NCBI GenBank assembly: GCA_030728545.1
Contig: JANQZQ010000075.1
Coordinates: 1 to 20,473, forward strand
Length of the DNA: 20,473 nt
DNA from: Ilumatobacteraceae bacterium
GTDB taxonomy: Bacteria > Actinomycetota > Acidimicrobiia > Acidimicrobiales > Ilumatobacteraceae
Reading direction: 5' to 3'
Positions 1-8,037 of the stretch are shown here, in pieces. How positions within the stretch are numbered: the first letter of the stretch is position 1; each line of letters begins with the position of its first letter. The notes below the pieces were generated by a model that searched no databases, was not told where the DNA came from, and saw only the letters and a program-made list of their open reading frames with translations. A program made the position numbers and the translations under genes.

Positions 1-1
1 G

Positions 2-421
2 GAATTACGCAGTGAGTTTGCTGTGGAAATAAAAGACTTGAACAACAAGTTCTCCACCGAGTTCAAGGAGATTCGAGCCGAAATGCACGCCGAATTCGGG
101 AAGGTCCGTGCCGAGATGCACGCAGGGTTCGGAGCAGAACGCACCGAGATGCACGAACAGATCGGCACTCTACGCACCGAAATGCACACCGAATTCGGGA
201 AGGTCCGTGCCGAGATGCACGAACAGATTGACACCCTACGAACCGAAATGCACACCGAATTCGGAAAAGTCCGTGCCGAGATGCACCAAGGTTTCCGGGA
301 ACTACGCAATGACGTGGTCAGCGCGATTGAGAACAGTCGTAAATGGCGCCACCAGAAGGCACAGCTGGCCCTGCTTGCAGCAACGGTTGGTATCTCGCTA
401 CTCGGCATCCTGCAGGGCTAG
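2..421 (+). CDS. Hendecad-repeat coiled-coil protein with C-terminal membrane anchor (5' end outside window)
   Basis: The reading frame is open to the left edge, so the gene is incomplete. A GTG at 23 could be called as the start, but the frame upstream reads ELRSEFA. Together with the following residues it forms another 11-residue unit (EFAVEIKDLNN) that aligns with the next one (KFSTEFKEIRA), so the GTG is probably an internal valine. Counting from that valine as residue 1, residues 20-96 are seven consecutive hendecads of the form EMHxxFGxxRx or EMHEQIxTLRT. This 11-residue period is typical of right-handed or straight coiled coils. Residues 97-111 are a basic linker (SRKWRHQK) and about 112-131 a single hydrophobic helix ending at the stop. 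The likely product is an elongated oligomer anchored by its C-terminus. It resembles 11-residue-repeat proteins such as Bdr or DUF1640-like coiled coils in architecture only. I cannot assign a function. Confidence 0.75.
   Translation, partial: ELRSEFAVEIKDLNNKFSTEFKEIRAEMHAEFGKVRAEMHAGFGAERTEMHEQIGTLRTEMHTEFGKVRAEMHEQIDTLRTEMHTEFGKVRAEMHQGFRELRNDVVSAIENSRKWRHQKAQLALLAATVGISLLGILQG
80..310 (+). repeat. 33-bp in-frame tandem repeat, seven copies, with 66-bp higher-order period
   Basis: Seven consecutive 33-bp units encode the 11-residue repeats of the coiled-coil gene. Units at 146-211 and 212-277 form a nearly identical 66-bp pair, and a 45-bp block beginning with an Ala or Thr codon then GAAATGCAC recurs near 77, 176 and 242. 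Near-identity at the DNA level, including synonymous positions, suggests recent expansion or gene conversion. Weaker copies continue upstream to the window edge. Confidence 0.85.
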
Positions 422-541
422 TCGCATCACCCTCCGGGTTGCACCACCACAAAACCTGCGGTAGCTGCAGCGGCACCGAGTTGCGGGTCATACGTCACGA
501 AAACATCAAGATCTGATGCAACAAGAAGTTAATGGCGCCAA

Positions 542-547
542 TAGCCT
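542..547 (+). promoter_or_regulatory. -10 box of rnpB
   Basis: TAGCCT is followed by 7 nt, and then position 555, where the long P1 helix of RNase P RNA begins. That is the expected distance to a transcription start. The same TA-N3-T box precedes several protein genes here. No convincing -35 hexamer is visible. Confidence 0.5.
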
Positions 548-554
548 TGACGCC

Positions 555-925
<371 letters not shown>

Positions 926-927
926 AC

Positions 928-2061
928 TTACAACTGTTGACGTTGGCGGTTGCGCCACCACAACCCGAGCGCAATCACGCCTGCAATCTCAAGCGGCACG
1001 TTCCACCAGCCGCGCGCCACCACAGGCAGCACCTCGGCAGAGAACTCCCAGCCGCCAATCGGCCACCAAAACATCTGTGCCGACGTGAATGCACCGTCAA
1101 ACACCAAATGCAGGAATGTTCCAATTGGTAACCCAAGCAGCAATTTGCGATACGGCTTGCGCCCGAGTGACACCAACATCACCAGCGCTAGCAACGCAAT
1201 GCTGGTCACCACCGAGTGCATCACGCGCCAGCCGGTCGGCCAGTCGATGATGTCGGGCAACACCGCACCCACGGCGAGCAGTCGGTTGTCGAATCGCGGG
1301 TCTTTGAACACCCCCGCACTCGTCAGGATTGCGGTATCAACAAACCAAAAAAACATCAACACCGCAAGCAAGCAGCCGCAATACGGGCACACGGCATCGG
1401 GCGTGTCCGCCACTTTTTTCATCTCGGCCTGCTCTTTCACTGACAGCGAAGTATGGCAGCCACCGCACGAGCCTTTAGCGATTTCTGCAACTGCAGCACT
1501 GGACATGCGAGCACGAATGCCTTCATACAGTGCCAGCGACTCTGCATCCGTAGCCGCCACGAGTGTTGCGCGCTCGGCTCGTGCCGCGACGATTTCTGCA
1601 TCGGCCGCGGCAACGGCCGCAGCGAGTTGTTCTGCAGCTTCAGCGGCACTCGACTCAAGACTGGGCAGAGTGGTGTGCGACTCAAGCAACTGTTTATCGA
1701 GTGTCTCGTTCTCGTCAAGCAGCAGTAACTCAGCATCATCCAACGCCGAGTGCTCGGCATTCACGCCGGCAATCTCGTGCTGCAGCGCCTCCACTTCACG
1801 CATCGCAATCACCGACTTGAGTTGAGTTTCGTATTTCGCCTTCTTCACATCCAGATCTTTGCCGCGCGACTCCAGCCGGTTTACTTCCTTGCTGATCTCA
1901 CTCTGACGGCTCTTTCTTTTCGCGGCCTCGGCCAGCGCCACTTGCAGCGCACGTTGGGCGGCTGCAGCAGCCGGGCGTTCAGGCAATTGCAATTTGCGGT
2001 GCTCTAGCTGCGCGATGCGGTTGTCGATTGCCTGCACGGGCACCAGCGCTCGGAAGTTCAT
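928..2061 (-). CDS. Coiled-coil C4 zinc-ribbon protein fused in frame to a YdjM-like membrane domain
   Basis: The start is the ATG at 2061, not a more upstream codon: GGGAGG sits 9 nt before it and the family N-terminus (MNFRALVPVQAIDNRIAQLEHR) begins there. Residues 10-180 are a long charged coiled coil. Residues 199-228 form a C4 zinc ribbon, CGGC at 199-202 and CPYC at 225-228, as in the DUF164/zf-RING_7 family. That family normally ends a few residues later at about 240 aa. Here the frame continues without a stop into about 142 more residues with several hydrophobic helices. These carry LPDIID (267-273), RVMHS (279-283) and HLVFD (318-322), the Asp/His pattern of the LexA-binding/YdjM-like inner-membrane putative hydrolases (PF04307). 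An ATG at 1356 (Met236) could start the second part separately. The gene follows the PBP with a 5-nt gap, so it is probably co-transcribed. Confidence 0.8.
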   Translation of the reverse strand: MNFRALVPVQAIDNRIAQLEHRKLQLPERPAAAAAQRALQVALAEAAKRKSRQSEISKEVNRLESRGKDLDVKKAKYETQLKSVIAMREVEALQHEIAGVNAEHSALDDAELLLLDENETLDKQLLESHTTLPSLESSAAEAAEQLAAAVAAADAEIVAARAERATLVAATDAESLALYEGIRARMSSAAVAEIAKGSCGGCHTSLSVKEQAEMKKVADTPDAVCPYCGCLLAVLMFFWFVDTAILTSAGVFKDPRFDNRLLAVGAVLPDIIDWPTGWRVMHSVVTSIALLALVMLVSLGRKPYRKLLLGLPIGTFLHLVFDGAFTSAQMFWWPIGGWEFSAEVLPVVARGWWNVPLEIAGVIALGLWWRNRQRQQL

Positions 2062-2066
2062 CGCCC

Positions 2067-4382
2067 TCAGCCTCCCACGACGGTGGTCTGTGCCCAAGTC
2101 GGCACACCCTTGTCGCAGTCGTACACGATGTGACCCGCAATCGGCACCGAAGGCACCGGCGCATACGGGTTCTTTTCCGTTGGGTCGATGGTGGTCGCGG
2201 TGGGGAGCACCGACACCACGACGGGTTCGGGCACTGTTACAGGCGCCAGTGGGTCGACCACCGTTGTGGTGGTGGTCGTGGTGCTGCGGCCTGGCGCCAC
2301 CGTGGTGGAAGGTGCAGGTGGTGTACCAGAGATCACTTGCGCCACGCACTCCACACCCGGCAAATAGAGTCGCGCCGGTCCGCGTTGCGAAGTCAGCAAC
2401 GCCTTCCACTGCTCATCTTCTTGGGTGCCCCAGTCCACGATCTCAAGTCCCGAATGAATCGCATCCATATGTTGTTTCCAGATATGAGCAGGAAATGTTG
2501 CCCCCGTCACCGTGTTGCGTGCAAACCCCCACTGCCCCACGATCTGGTCACGAAATTCGGGCACTCCGCGCATCGGCGTGTAACCACGTGGATCACCCAC
2601 CCACACCACGGTGGAATATTGCGGTGTGAACCCCACGAACCACGCATTGGTGTTTTTGGCCTGCGTGCCGGTTTTTCCGCCAGCTGGGCGTTCGTCGGCT
2701 AGTGCCGTGCGTCGTGCCGTACCGCCGCGCAACACACCTTTCATAATGTCGATGGTCTTAGCAGCTGCCGGCGTGGTGAGTGCCTCGACACCATCGACTG
2801 CCACGGCACGCTCCCACACCAACGTGGAGTTACGTTCAAGAATCTTTTCTAGAAAATATGGTTCGTGATGAACACCGAGGTTGGCGATGCTCTGGGCACC
2901 AGCGGCCATATCCACAACGCTCATTTCATTGGCGCCTGTGGCAAGCGAGGCATATGGATACAACGCATAGTTCTCGGGCGTTAGCCATTCGCTTGCAGAC
3001 ATTTGATACATGCGATCTACTACGCGATTGAGGCCCACGATTTGTGACAACTTGGCATAGGCGCAGTTGATAGACAGCCATGTCATACGACGTAATGTGC
3101 CAACAGGAACACTCACACCGTCTGACACAACGAATGGTTCAGTCGGGTTATCAGGGTTTGGCAGCGTGCAGGGCAAGCGGCCATCAATGAAATCGTCGGC
3201 CTCAACACCTGCTTCGAGTGCAGCCGCAAGGATGAACATCTTTACGCTCGAGCCAGTTTGGCGGCGACGCATCGCCAAGTTCACTTCGTTTTCCCCAGCC
3301 TTAAACGGTTGGCCGCCAACCATCGCTCGAATCGCTCCGGTCGCATTGTCGATGGTCACAAGTGCTGCTTGGGCATTCACACTGTTTTCGGGCATCAAAG
3401 TGACTGCCTCATCTGCAGATGCCTGCACATTGCGGTCAAGCGTGGTGTAGATGCGCAAACCACCGCGAAACAGTTTGGCGTAGCGCTCTTGATACGTCAC
3501 ACCAAGAATGGTGGTTTGGTTCAACAAGTAGTCCTTCACTAGTTCGGTGAAGTGCGTGCGTTGCACCGGTTCATCCGGGCGACTGCGCACCCCGGTTGGC
3601 AATACGGCAGCGGCCCGCCGAACGATTTCGTCGTCAGTGAGTGTGATCAAGCCCTCGCTACGAACCCGCTGCAGAGCGGTTACAAATCGCGACAATGACA
3701 ACGAACGATTCTTGATTGGGTCATATGACGATGGCGCCTGCACCATGCCCACCAAAAACGTGCCCTCTTCAACCGTCAGGTCGGAAATGTCTTTGCCAAA
3801 ATACACCTCGGCGGCAGCCTTGATGCCGTAGGCGTTGTAACCATAAAAATTGGTGTTGAACCATCGTTCAAGAATTTGGTCTTTCGATAACTGTCGCTCC
3901 AACAAAATCGCGTAGCGCATCTGTAGCAACTTGTATCGGCCATCACGCGGCAAAGTGGCCAGCAATTCGTTTTTTACGACCTGTTGAGTAATTGTCGAGG
4001 CACCGCCTGAAGCACCGTCATTGATATTGGTGATTATTTGTCGCCCCACGGCACGCAGGTCGACCCCTCGGTGTTGCATAAAGCTGCGATCCTCGATGGC
4101 CAGTAGCGCCGCAACAACGTGAGCAGGAATCTCGTCAATTAGCGCCTGCTGGCTGTTCTCGGCTTGAAACACACCGAGCTGGCGACCATTGGCGTCGATC
4201 AACACGCTGCGCTCAGCCAAACCCGTGAACCCGCCCACCTCGTATAGGGAAATAGGAACCTCGTCATGGGCGTTCAACATGCCCCAGACGCGCGGGGCCA
4301 TTCCGATGACCAAAGCCGAGAGCAGCAGTGCCGACAACAGCACAGCGACTACCAGTCGCAACGACCACATTGCTAGACGCAC
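2067..4382 (-). CDS. Class A penicillin-binding protein (bifunctional peptidoglycan glycosyltransferase/transpeptidase)
   Basis: It polymerises lipid II into glycan strands and cross-links the stem peptides at the outer face of the membrane. Residues 8-28 are the membrane anchor. The GT51 domain (about 60-240) has EDRSF with catalytic Glu97 and the GGASTITQQ signature (126-134). The transpeptidase domain (about 335-640) has the SxxK motif SSVK (378-381, nucleophile Ser378), SIN (437-439) and KTGT (570-573), so all catalytic elements are intact. The 771-residue length is normal. The tail after about 680 has a run of Thr followed by Pro/Val-rich sequence and two cysteines, common in actinobacterial class A PBPs. 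The start is uncertain: GTG at 4382 (with GAAGGG close upstream) or ATG at 4370 (MWSLRL). It is divergent from the LLM oxidoreductase across only 33 bp and is followed by the zinc-ribbon gene. Confidence 0.95.
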   Translation of the reverse strand: MRLAMWSLRLVVAVLLSALLLSALVIGMAPRVWGMLNAHDEVPISLYEVGGFTGLAERSVLIDANGRQLGVFQAENSQQALIDEIPAHVVAALLAIEDRSFMQHRGVDLRAVGRQIITNINDGASGGASTITQQVVKNELLATLPRDGRYKLLQMRYAILLERQLSKDQILERWFNTNFYGYNAYGIKAAAEVYFGKDISDLTVEEGTFLVGMVQAPSSYDPIKNRSLSLSRFVTALQRVRSEGLITLTDDEIVRRAAAVLPTGVRSRPDEPVQRTHFTELVKDYLLNQTTILGVTYQERYAKLFRGGLRIYTTLDRNVQASADEAVTLMPENSVNAQAALVTIDNATGAIRAMVGGQPFKAGENEVNLAMRRRQTGSSVKMFILAAALEAGVEADDFIDGRLPCTLPNPDNPTEPFVVSDGVSVPVGTLRRMTWLSINCAYAKLSQIVGLNRVVDRMYQMSASEWLTPENYALYPYASLATGANEMSVVDMAAGAQSIANLGVHHEPYFLEKILERNSTLVWERAVAVDGVEALTTPAAAKTIDIMKGVLRGGTARRTALADERPAGGKTGTQAKNTNAWFVGFTPQYSTVVWVGDPRGYTPMRGVPEFRDQIVGQWGFARNTVTGATFPAHIWKQHMDAIHSGLEIVDWGTQEDEQWKALLTSQRGPARLYLPGVECVAQVISGTPPAPSTTVAPGRSTTTTTTTVVDPLAPVTVPEPVVVSVLPTATTIDPTEKNPYAPVPSVPIAGHIVYDCDKGVPTWAQTTVVGG
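2071..2076 (-). promoter_or_regulatory. Strong Shine-Dalgarno of the zinc-ribbon gene
   Basis: On the minus strand GGGAGG lies 9 nt upstream of the ATG at 2061, inside the last codons of the PBP gene. It fixes the start of the downstream gene and implies translation from a shared mRNA. Confidence 0.7.
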
Positions 4383-4391
4383 GTGCCCTTC

Positions 4392-4397
4392 ACGCTA
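4392..4397 (-). promoter_or_regulatory. Candidate -10 box for the PBP gene
   Basis: TAGCGT on the minus strand, 9 nt before the GTG at 4382, would give a leader of only a few nucleotides. It lies 5 bp from the oppositely oriented box of the LLM gene, so the two core promoters overlap. Confidence 0.35.
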
Positions 4398-4402
4398 CTT
4401 GC

Positions 4403-4408
4403 TACTCT
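4403..4408 (+). promoter_or_regulatory. -10 box giving a leaderless LLM oxidoreductase transcript
   Basis: TACTCT is followed by 7 nt and the GTG at 4416. No Shine-Dalgarno lies between. The spacing puts transcription start at or next to the start codon, which supports GTG 4416 over the upstream GTG at 4383. Confidence 0.5.
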
Positions 4409-4415
4409 CTCGCAG

Positions 4416-5354
4416 GTGACCAATCATCGACCTTTCCGCTTCGGCGTTCAAGCATCCACTGCCCCATCCGGCAAAGCCTGGGCCGACCTCGCGCGGCGCA
4501 CCGAAGACCTCGGCTACGCGGTGCTCACGATGCCCGACCATTTCACCGATCAACTAGCGCCAGTTCCGGCAATGACCGTCGCAGCACATGTGACAAAAAA
4601 TTTGCGTGTGTGTGCGCTCGTGTTTGACAACGACTACAAGCACCCAGTGGTGCTCGCCAAAGAACTCGCCACCATGGACGTGCTCTCCGACGGTCGCATT
4701 GACATCGGGATTGGTGCCGGCTGGATGCGCACCGACTACGACCAGGCAGGCATGCAATACGACACGCCTGGTGTGCGCATCGATCGCTTTGTCGAGGGTC
4801 TCAAGGTGATTCGCGGCTGCATGGCCGATGGCGCTTTTTCATTCACCGGCACGCACTACAACATCACCGACTACAACGGCCTTCCAAAACCTTTGCAGCG
4901 TCCGTGTCCGCCTATTTTGATTGGTGCAGGCGGCAAACGCATGCTCGGCATTGCTGCTCGCGAGGCCGACATCGTGGGCATCAACCCGTCACTAGCGCCT
5001 GGCGCAGTCGGCCCCGAGGTCATCGCCGACATGTCCTCTCAGGCAGTTTCGGAAAAGATTGCCATCGTGCGCGAAAAAGCCGGAACGCGATTCAGCGACA
5101 TTGAATTAAACATCCGCACGTTCCTCGTCAACGTCACCGAAGATGGCAAGTCTGCTCGCGAGAAACTTGCCGCAGGCATGGGCGTGGATGCGGCGTTAAT
5201 TCACGACTCGCCATTTGCACTCATCGGCCCACCCAATGAACTCATCGACACGCTTATTGCCCGCCGAGAGAAATTTGGCTTGTCATACGTGATTGTGGGT
5301 GGCGACGACGTTGAATCGTTTGCGCCAGTGGTTGCGGCACTCGCCGGCAAATAG
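4416..5354 (+). CDS. LLM-class (luciferase-fold) oxidoreductase, probably F420-dependent
   Basis: This TIM-barrel flavin/F420 oxidoreductase of about 312 aa is probably cytosolic. It has the family N-terminus FRFGVQ with DLGYAVLTMPDHF (strand 1 and the His of the cofactor pocket), then a LATMDVLSDGRIDIGIGAGW segment characteristic of luciferase-like proteins, and PPILIGAGGKRML in the C-terminal half. It most resembles the MSMEG_2516-type (TIGR03621) F420 subgroup from memory. The substrate is unknown. The start at GTG 4416 rests on the preceding -10 box and the position of the FRFG motif; a GTG at 4383 would add 11 poorly supported residues. Its TAG stop (5352-5354) touches the stop of the convergent saccharopine-dehydrogenase-like gene with no gap. 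Confidence 0.87.
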   Translation: MTNHRPFRFGVQASTAPSGKAWADLARRTEDLGYAVLTMPDHFTDQLAPVPAMTVAAHVTKNLRVCALVFDNDYKHPVVLAKELATMDVLSDGRIDIGIGAGWMRTDYDQAGMQYDTPGVRIDRFVEGLKVIRGCMADGAFSFTGTHYNITDYNGLPKPLQRPCPPILIGAGGKRMLGIAAREADIVGINPSLAPGAVGPEVIADMSSQAVSEKIAIVREKAGTRFSDIELNIRTFLVNVTEDGKSAREKLAAGMGVDAALIHDSPFALIGPPNELIDTLIARREKFGLSYVIVGGDDVESFAPVVAALAGK

Positions 5355-6647
5355 CTACGCGCCAGGAACAATTGCGCGCCGCAGCGGGCGATCCCATCCA
5401 CGTTGTCCGGTGGACTTGGGGCTTGGCCATAGACGCGGCCCCATCTCCACCATTCCGTGGTGAGTGTTGTAGTCGCCAAGCAAGTTAAGAAATGGCACAG
5501 CGTCGAACGCATCGGCACCGCGCACACCGACACCTTTCCATGCACCAGTAGCGAGTAGCTCCAACGCCACCACTGGGCAGATTGCGGTTTGCCACAGCAC
5601 GGCTTGCGAGCCGTATTCACGCATGGTGGTCTCGTTGTCAGCCACGTGATACAGATACACCTCTCGCGGCTCGCCATACGACGTGCCCTTCACCCAGGTG
5701 CCGGCACATGTGCGCCCGTGCATGAGATGGCCGAGTTTTGCCGGGTTGGGAAGCACGGCCGCCAACACGTCACGCGGTGCCACTGAAACGTCTCCCACTC
5801 GAACTTTCTCGGTGCGGTCGAGACCGAGATAAGCGAAGGTCTTCAACCAGTCGATGAACTCGGCACCGAGTGAATACTTGAACGTCACGCGGTTGCACTC
5901 GATTTCACGTGGGATAAGCAGCACTTCTTCGTGCTCGACATTCACGCACTCATACGCACCAATGCCCGCCGGAAAATGGAACACCTCGGGCTCACTGAAA
6001 ATTTCGGTGGTGAACAGACCCCGCGACTTTTCCCAAACGATTGGTGGGTTCAAGCATTCTTCGATGGTGGTCCAAATGGAAAACGTTGGTGCAAAGTCAA
6101 AACCATCAATTGACAAGTTCGAGCCATCACGCACACCAATTTCGTCAATGGTGTCAAACAGATGATCGGCTGCGTATCGCGCGAACACGTTAGAGAGCCC
6201 GGGTTCCACACCCATGCCGACGAGTGCCAGCAAACCGCGGTCGCGCCACTGGGCATCAGCCGCCAACTGGGCGGCACCCAGCGGCTCGCCCACCTCGTTG
6301 TACGGGTTGGTGGGGTGTGGCTTGGACAGGTTCATAGCCATGTCTACGTACGTGCAGCCCGCTTCTAAGGCGGCTGCGAAAATGGGATCATTCAGGCGCG
6401 GGTCACAGGCGTTGACGATGATGTCGATCTTGTGGGCCCTCGCCAATGCGACTAGATCGTCTTTGTTGTTGGCATCCACCTTGGCCGTCAAAAAGCGGTC
6501 CGGGTTGTCCAAATTTTTCAGGGCATCGACGCAACGCTGCTCGTTGATATCGGCCAGTACGAAGACTTCGAAGAATGTGCGGGACTCGGCGATTGAGGCC
6601 ATACTTGCCCCTACTCCGCCGGCGCCGACGACGAGAATGCGACTCAC
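5355..6647 (-). CDS. Saccharopine dehydrogenase-like oxidoreductase
   Basis: The N-terminal Rossmann fold starts at residue 3 (RILVVGAGGVGAS, glycines 8-13). ADINEQR follows near 32-38 at the end of strand 2, where an NAD(P)-binding acidic residue is expected, then IIVNACDPRLNDPIF (about 75-90) and GLLALVGMGVEPGLSNVFA (about 140-160). This layout is typical of the saccharopine dehydrogenase/carboxynorspermidine dehydrogenase superfamily, as is the 430-residue length. Family members act on lysine-type or polyamine-type secondary amines; I cannot choose a substrate. The GTG start at 6647 is supported by AAGGA 9 nt upstream and the Rossmann position. It lies 157 bp downstream of the cupin gene on the same strand and may share its transcript. 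The gene ends stop-to-stop with the LLM gene. Confidence 0.85.
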   Translation of the reverse strand: MSRILVVGAGGVGASMASIAESRTFFEVFVLADINEQRCVDALKNLDNPDRFLTAKVDANNKDDLVALARAHKIDIIVNACDPRLNDPIFAAALEAGCTYVDMAMNLSKPHPTNPYNEVGEPLGAAQLAADAQWRDRGLLALVGMGVEPGLSNVFARYAADHLFDTIDEIGVRDGSNLSIDGFDFAPTFSIWTTIEECLNPPIVWEKSRGLFTTEIFSEPEVFHFPAGIGAYECVNVEHEEVLLIPREIECNRVTFKYSLGAEFIDWLKTFAYLGLDRTEKVRVGDVSVAPRDVLAAVLPNPAKLGHLMHGRTCAGTWVKGTSYGEPREVYLYHVADNETTMREYGSQAVLWQTAICPVVALELLATGAWKGVGVRGADAFDAVPFLNLLGDYNTHHGMVEMGPRLWPSPKSTGQRGWDRPLRRAIVPGA

Positions 6648-6804
6648 GAGTGGGGTTCCTTACAGACAGCGAATGCGAAGCATCCGAGAACCCTCAGGCT
6701 ACCTGCACATGTGCATCACATCACCGTCTGCAAAGCGCTATAGCAGCGCAGCGAAGCGCCGACAAACACAGCGGAACGCTGTATCAAAAAAAGTGGCGCA
6801 ATCG
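6648..6804. other. Longest protein-gene-free gap after 554, rich in short inverted repeats
   Basis: These 157 bp lie between the saccharopine-dehydrogenase-like start and the cupin stop. They contain repeated AGCG/CGCT words able to form small hairpins, GCGCT-ATAGC-AGCGC (about 6736-6750) and ACAGCG-GAA-CGCTGT (6768-6782). The second could end the cupin transcript, but the T-run after it on the minus strand is weak (GTTTGTC). A run of seven A (plus strand, 6786-6792) lies on the wrong side for a standard terminator in either direction. I see no tRNA or convincing ORF. Confidence 0.4.
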
Positions 6805-7200
6805 TTACGTTTCACTCGGAAAGCAATACGTGATATCACTGAACTTGTCTTTGGCAAACATATACAAAAGTTTCAACGGTTCGTCGCCGACGTTATACGC
6901 CGCGTGTTCTGCATTCGGCGGAATCCACACAGCATCACCGACTCGTAGTGCATACGTTTCGCCATCGACTACTACTTCGCCTGTGCCCGAGATGATGTAG
7001 TACACCTCAGCGGGTTCGTGCGTATGACCGCGGGCCGGCCGCCCGGCACCAACTGGCACCTCGGCAATGCCTACAACCATTTCTTTGGTGGGCATGGTGT
7101 CGCCGCCGACCAACTCCCACCATTGCACCCTGCCGCGGGTGGAGCTATTCCATTCGTGTTGCGGCACGTCTTGCACTCGTTTGATGATGGGCACTGCCAC
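6805..7200 (-). CDS. Small single-domain cupin protein
   Basis: This protein of about 131 aa folds as one cupin barrel. Motif 1 is textbook: His59, His61 and Glu65, then Gly72 (HTHEPAEVYYIISG). Motif 2 is GDAVWIPPNAEHAAYN with His99 as the fourth metal ligand. With all four ligands it probably binds a divalent metal, as in small dioxygenases, lyases and isomerases; the substrate cannot be read. Three in-frame GTGs are possible at 7209, 7200 and 7194. I prefer 7200 because TACGGT lies exactly 7 nt before it, as at other leaderless genes here, and because the box would overlap the 7209 codon. It is divergent from the SDR across 37 bp. Confidence 0.83.
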   Translation of the reverse strand: MAVPIIKRVQDVPQHEWNSSTRGRVQWWELVGGDTMPTKEMVVGIAEVPVGAGRPARGHTHEPAEVYYIISGTGEVVVDGETYALRVGDAVWIPPNAEHAAYNVGDEPLKLLYMFAKDKFSDITYCFPSET

Positions 7201-7207
7201 AACTGCC

Positions 7208-7213
7208 ACCGTA
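7208..7213 (-). promoter_or_regulatory. -10 box giving a leaderless cupin transcript
   Basis: TACGGT on the minus strand is followed by 7 nt and GTG 7200. It is back to back with the box of the divergent SDR, 12 bp away. Confidence 0.45.
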
Positions 7214-7225
7214 GCGAGCAGTGGC

Positions 7226-7231
7226 TACCAT
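7226..7231 (+). promoter_or_regulatory. -10 box giving a leaderless SDR transcript
   Basis: TACCAT is followed by 6 nt and ATG 7238, with no ribosome-binding site between. This supports the ATG over longer upstream ORF extensions. Confidence 0.5.
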
Positions 7232-7237
7232 CTGGTC

Positions 7238-8023
7238 ATGGACCTCAGCGGTGCGCGAGTACTCGTCACTGGCGCCTCACGGGGCATCGGCGAAGCGATT
7301 GCTCGGCAAGCAGCCAGCCGAGGTGCCAAGGTCATCGGTGTGGCGCGCAGCGCAGGTGCACTCAACGACGTAATGCAGGCAATCAACGGTGTCGCCTACC
7401 CATGTGATTTGTCCGAGGCAGCGCAACGCAACGACCTCATTGGCCGGCTCGAATCCGTTCACGGCGCAATTGACGTGGTCGTCAACAATGCTGGTGTTGA
7501 CGACACAAAAATGTTTGCTGAGGCCTCGGCTCTTGATGTTGAACGTGTCATCACGCTCAACCAGGTGGTGCCAATCGAGTTAATGCGCCAGGCCGTGCCG
7601 CTCATGCGTTCACGCGGGCGCGGACACGTGGTGAACATTTCGTCGCTTGCAGCGGCCGGCGGGTTCGCAGGCATGACGTTGTACTGCTCGTCAAAGGCCG
7701 GGCTGTCCGGATTTCATCGCGTGTTACGTCACGAACTGAAAGGCTCGCCTGTCGGGCTGAGCCTCGTAGAAATTGGCCCAATTCCCACTGACATGCTGGC
7801 CAATGTAAAAAATGTGCGGGCCGCCGAGCGAATGTTCAACCGACTGCGCCGCTTACAGTTGTTGCCCGAAGTGCCACGTGAACGAGTCGCTCGAGCGGTG
7901 TGTGACGCAATTGAAAACGACACCGCAAACGTGTGTCTGCCCAAGCGAGCCAAGATCTACCCAATCCTGGTGGGGTTACCGCAGCGCATCGTGAACCTCA
8001 TCACGTCAGACATCAAGCGCTAG
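7238..8023 (+). CDS. Short-chain dehydrogenase/reductase
   Basis: A classical SDR of 261 aa. It has the nucleotide-binding motif TGASRGIG (11-18), NNAG for core stability, the catalytic Ser in VVNISSLA and the catalytic YCSSK (Tyr-x3-Lys). The Arg-rich VARSAG after strand 2 suggests NADP(H) preference. The C-terminal extension (PKRAKIYPILVGLPQRIVN) resembles the membrane-facing tail of SDRs acting on lipid or steroid substrates, but the substrate is not determinable. The start is ATG 7238: the SDR N-terminus MDLSGARVLVTG begins there and a -10 box lies 6 nt before it. The sugar-kinase-like gene begins 14 bp after the stop. Confidence 0.9.
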   Translation: MDLSGARVLVTGASRGIGEAIARQAASRGAKVIGVARSAGALNDVMQAINGVAYPCDLSEAAQRNDLIGRLESVHGAIDVVVNNAGVDDTKMFAEASALDVERVITLNQVVPIELMRQAVPLMRSRGRGHVVNISSLAAAGGFAGMTLYCSSKAGLSGFHRVLRHELKGSPVGLSLVEIGPIPTDMLANVKNVRAAERMFNRLRRLQLLPEVPRERVARAVCDAIENDTANVCLPKRAKIYPILVGLPQRIVNLITSDIKR

Positions 8024-8024
8024 A

Positions 8025-8030
8025 TAGCGT
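8025..8030 (+). promoter_or_regulatory. -10 box giving a leaderless kinase transcript
   Basis: TAGCGT lies directly after the SDR stop, 7 nt before GTG 8038. It matches the spacing at the other leaderless starts, so the kinase may have its own promoter besides read-through from the SDR. Confidence 0.4.
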
Positions 8031-8037
8031 TCGAGGC

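Noticed and set aside
108..464. 118-residue ORF inside the hendecad-repeat gene
   Set aside because: It is the same repeat DNA in a second frame (Cys/Pro/Arg-rich), with no start signal. Its repetitiveness comes from the real gene.
944..957. Stem TGGCG-GTTG-CGCCA as an rnpB terminator
   Set aside because: The stem is only 5 bp, no T-run follows, and it falls in codons for the C-terminus of the convergent protein.
950..1825. 291-residue plus-strand ORF
   Set aside because: It is antisense to the zinc-ribbon gene and very rich in Ser/Ala/Thr, as expected from the complement of a coiled-coil gene; the minus frame has clear motifs.
2062..2409. 116-residue N-terminal extension of the zinc-ribbon gene
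   Set aside because: It is the PBP C-terminus read in another frame. The true start at 2061 has a strong Shine-Dalgarno and the family N-terminus.
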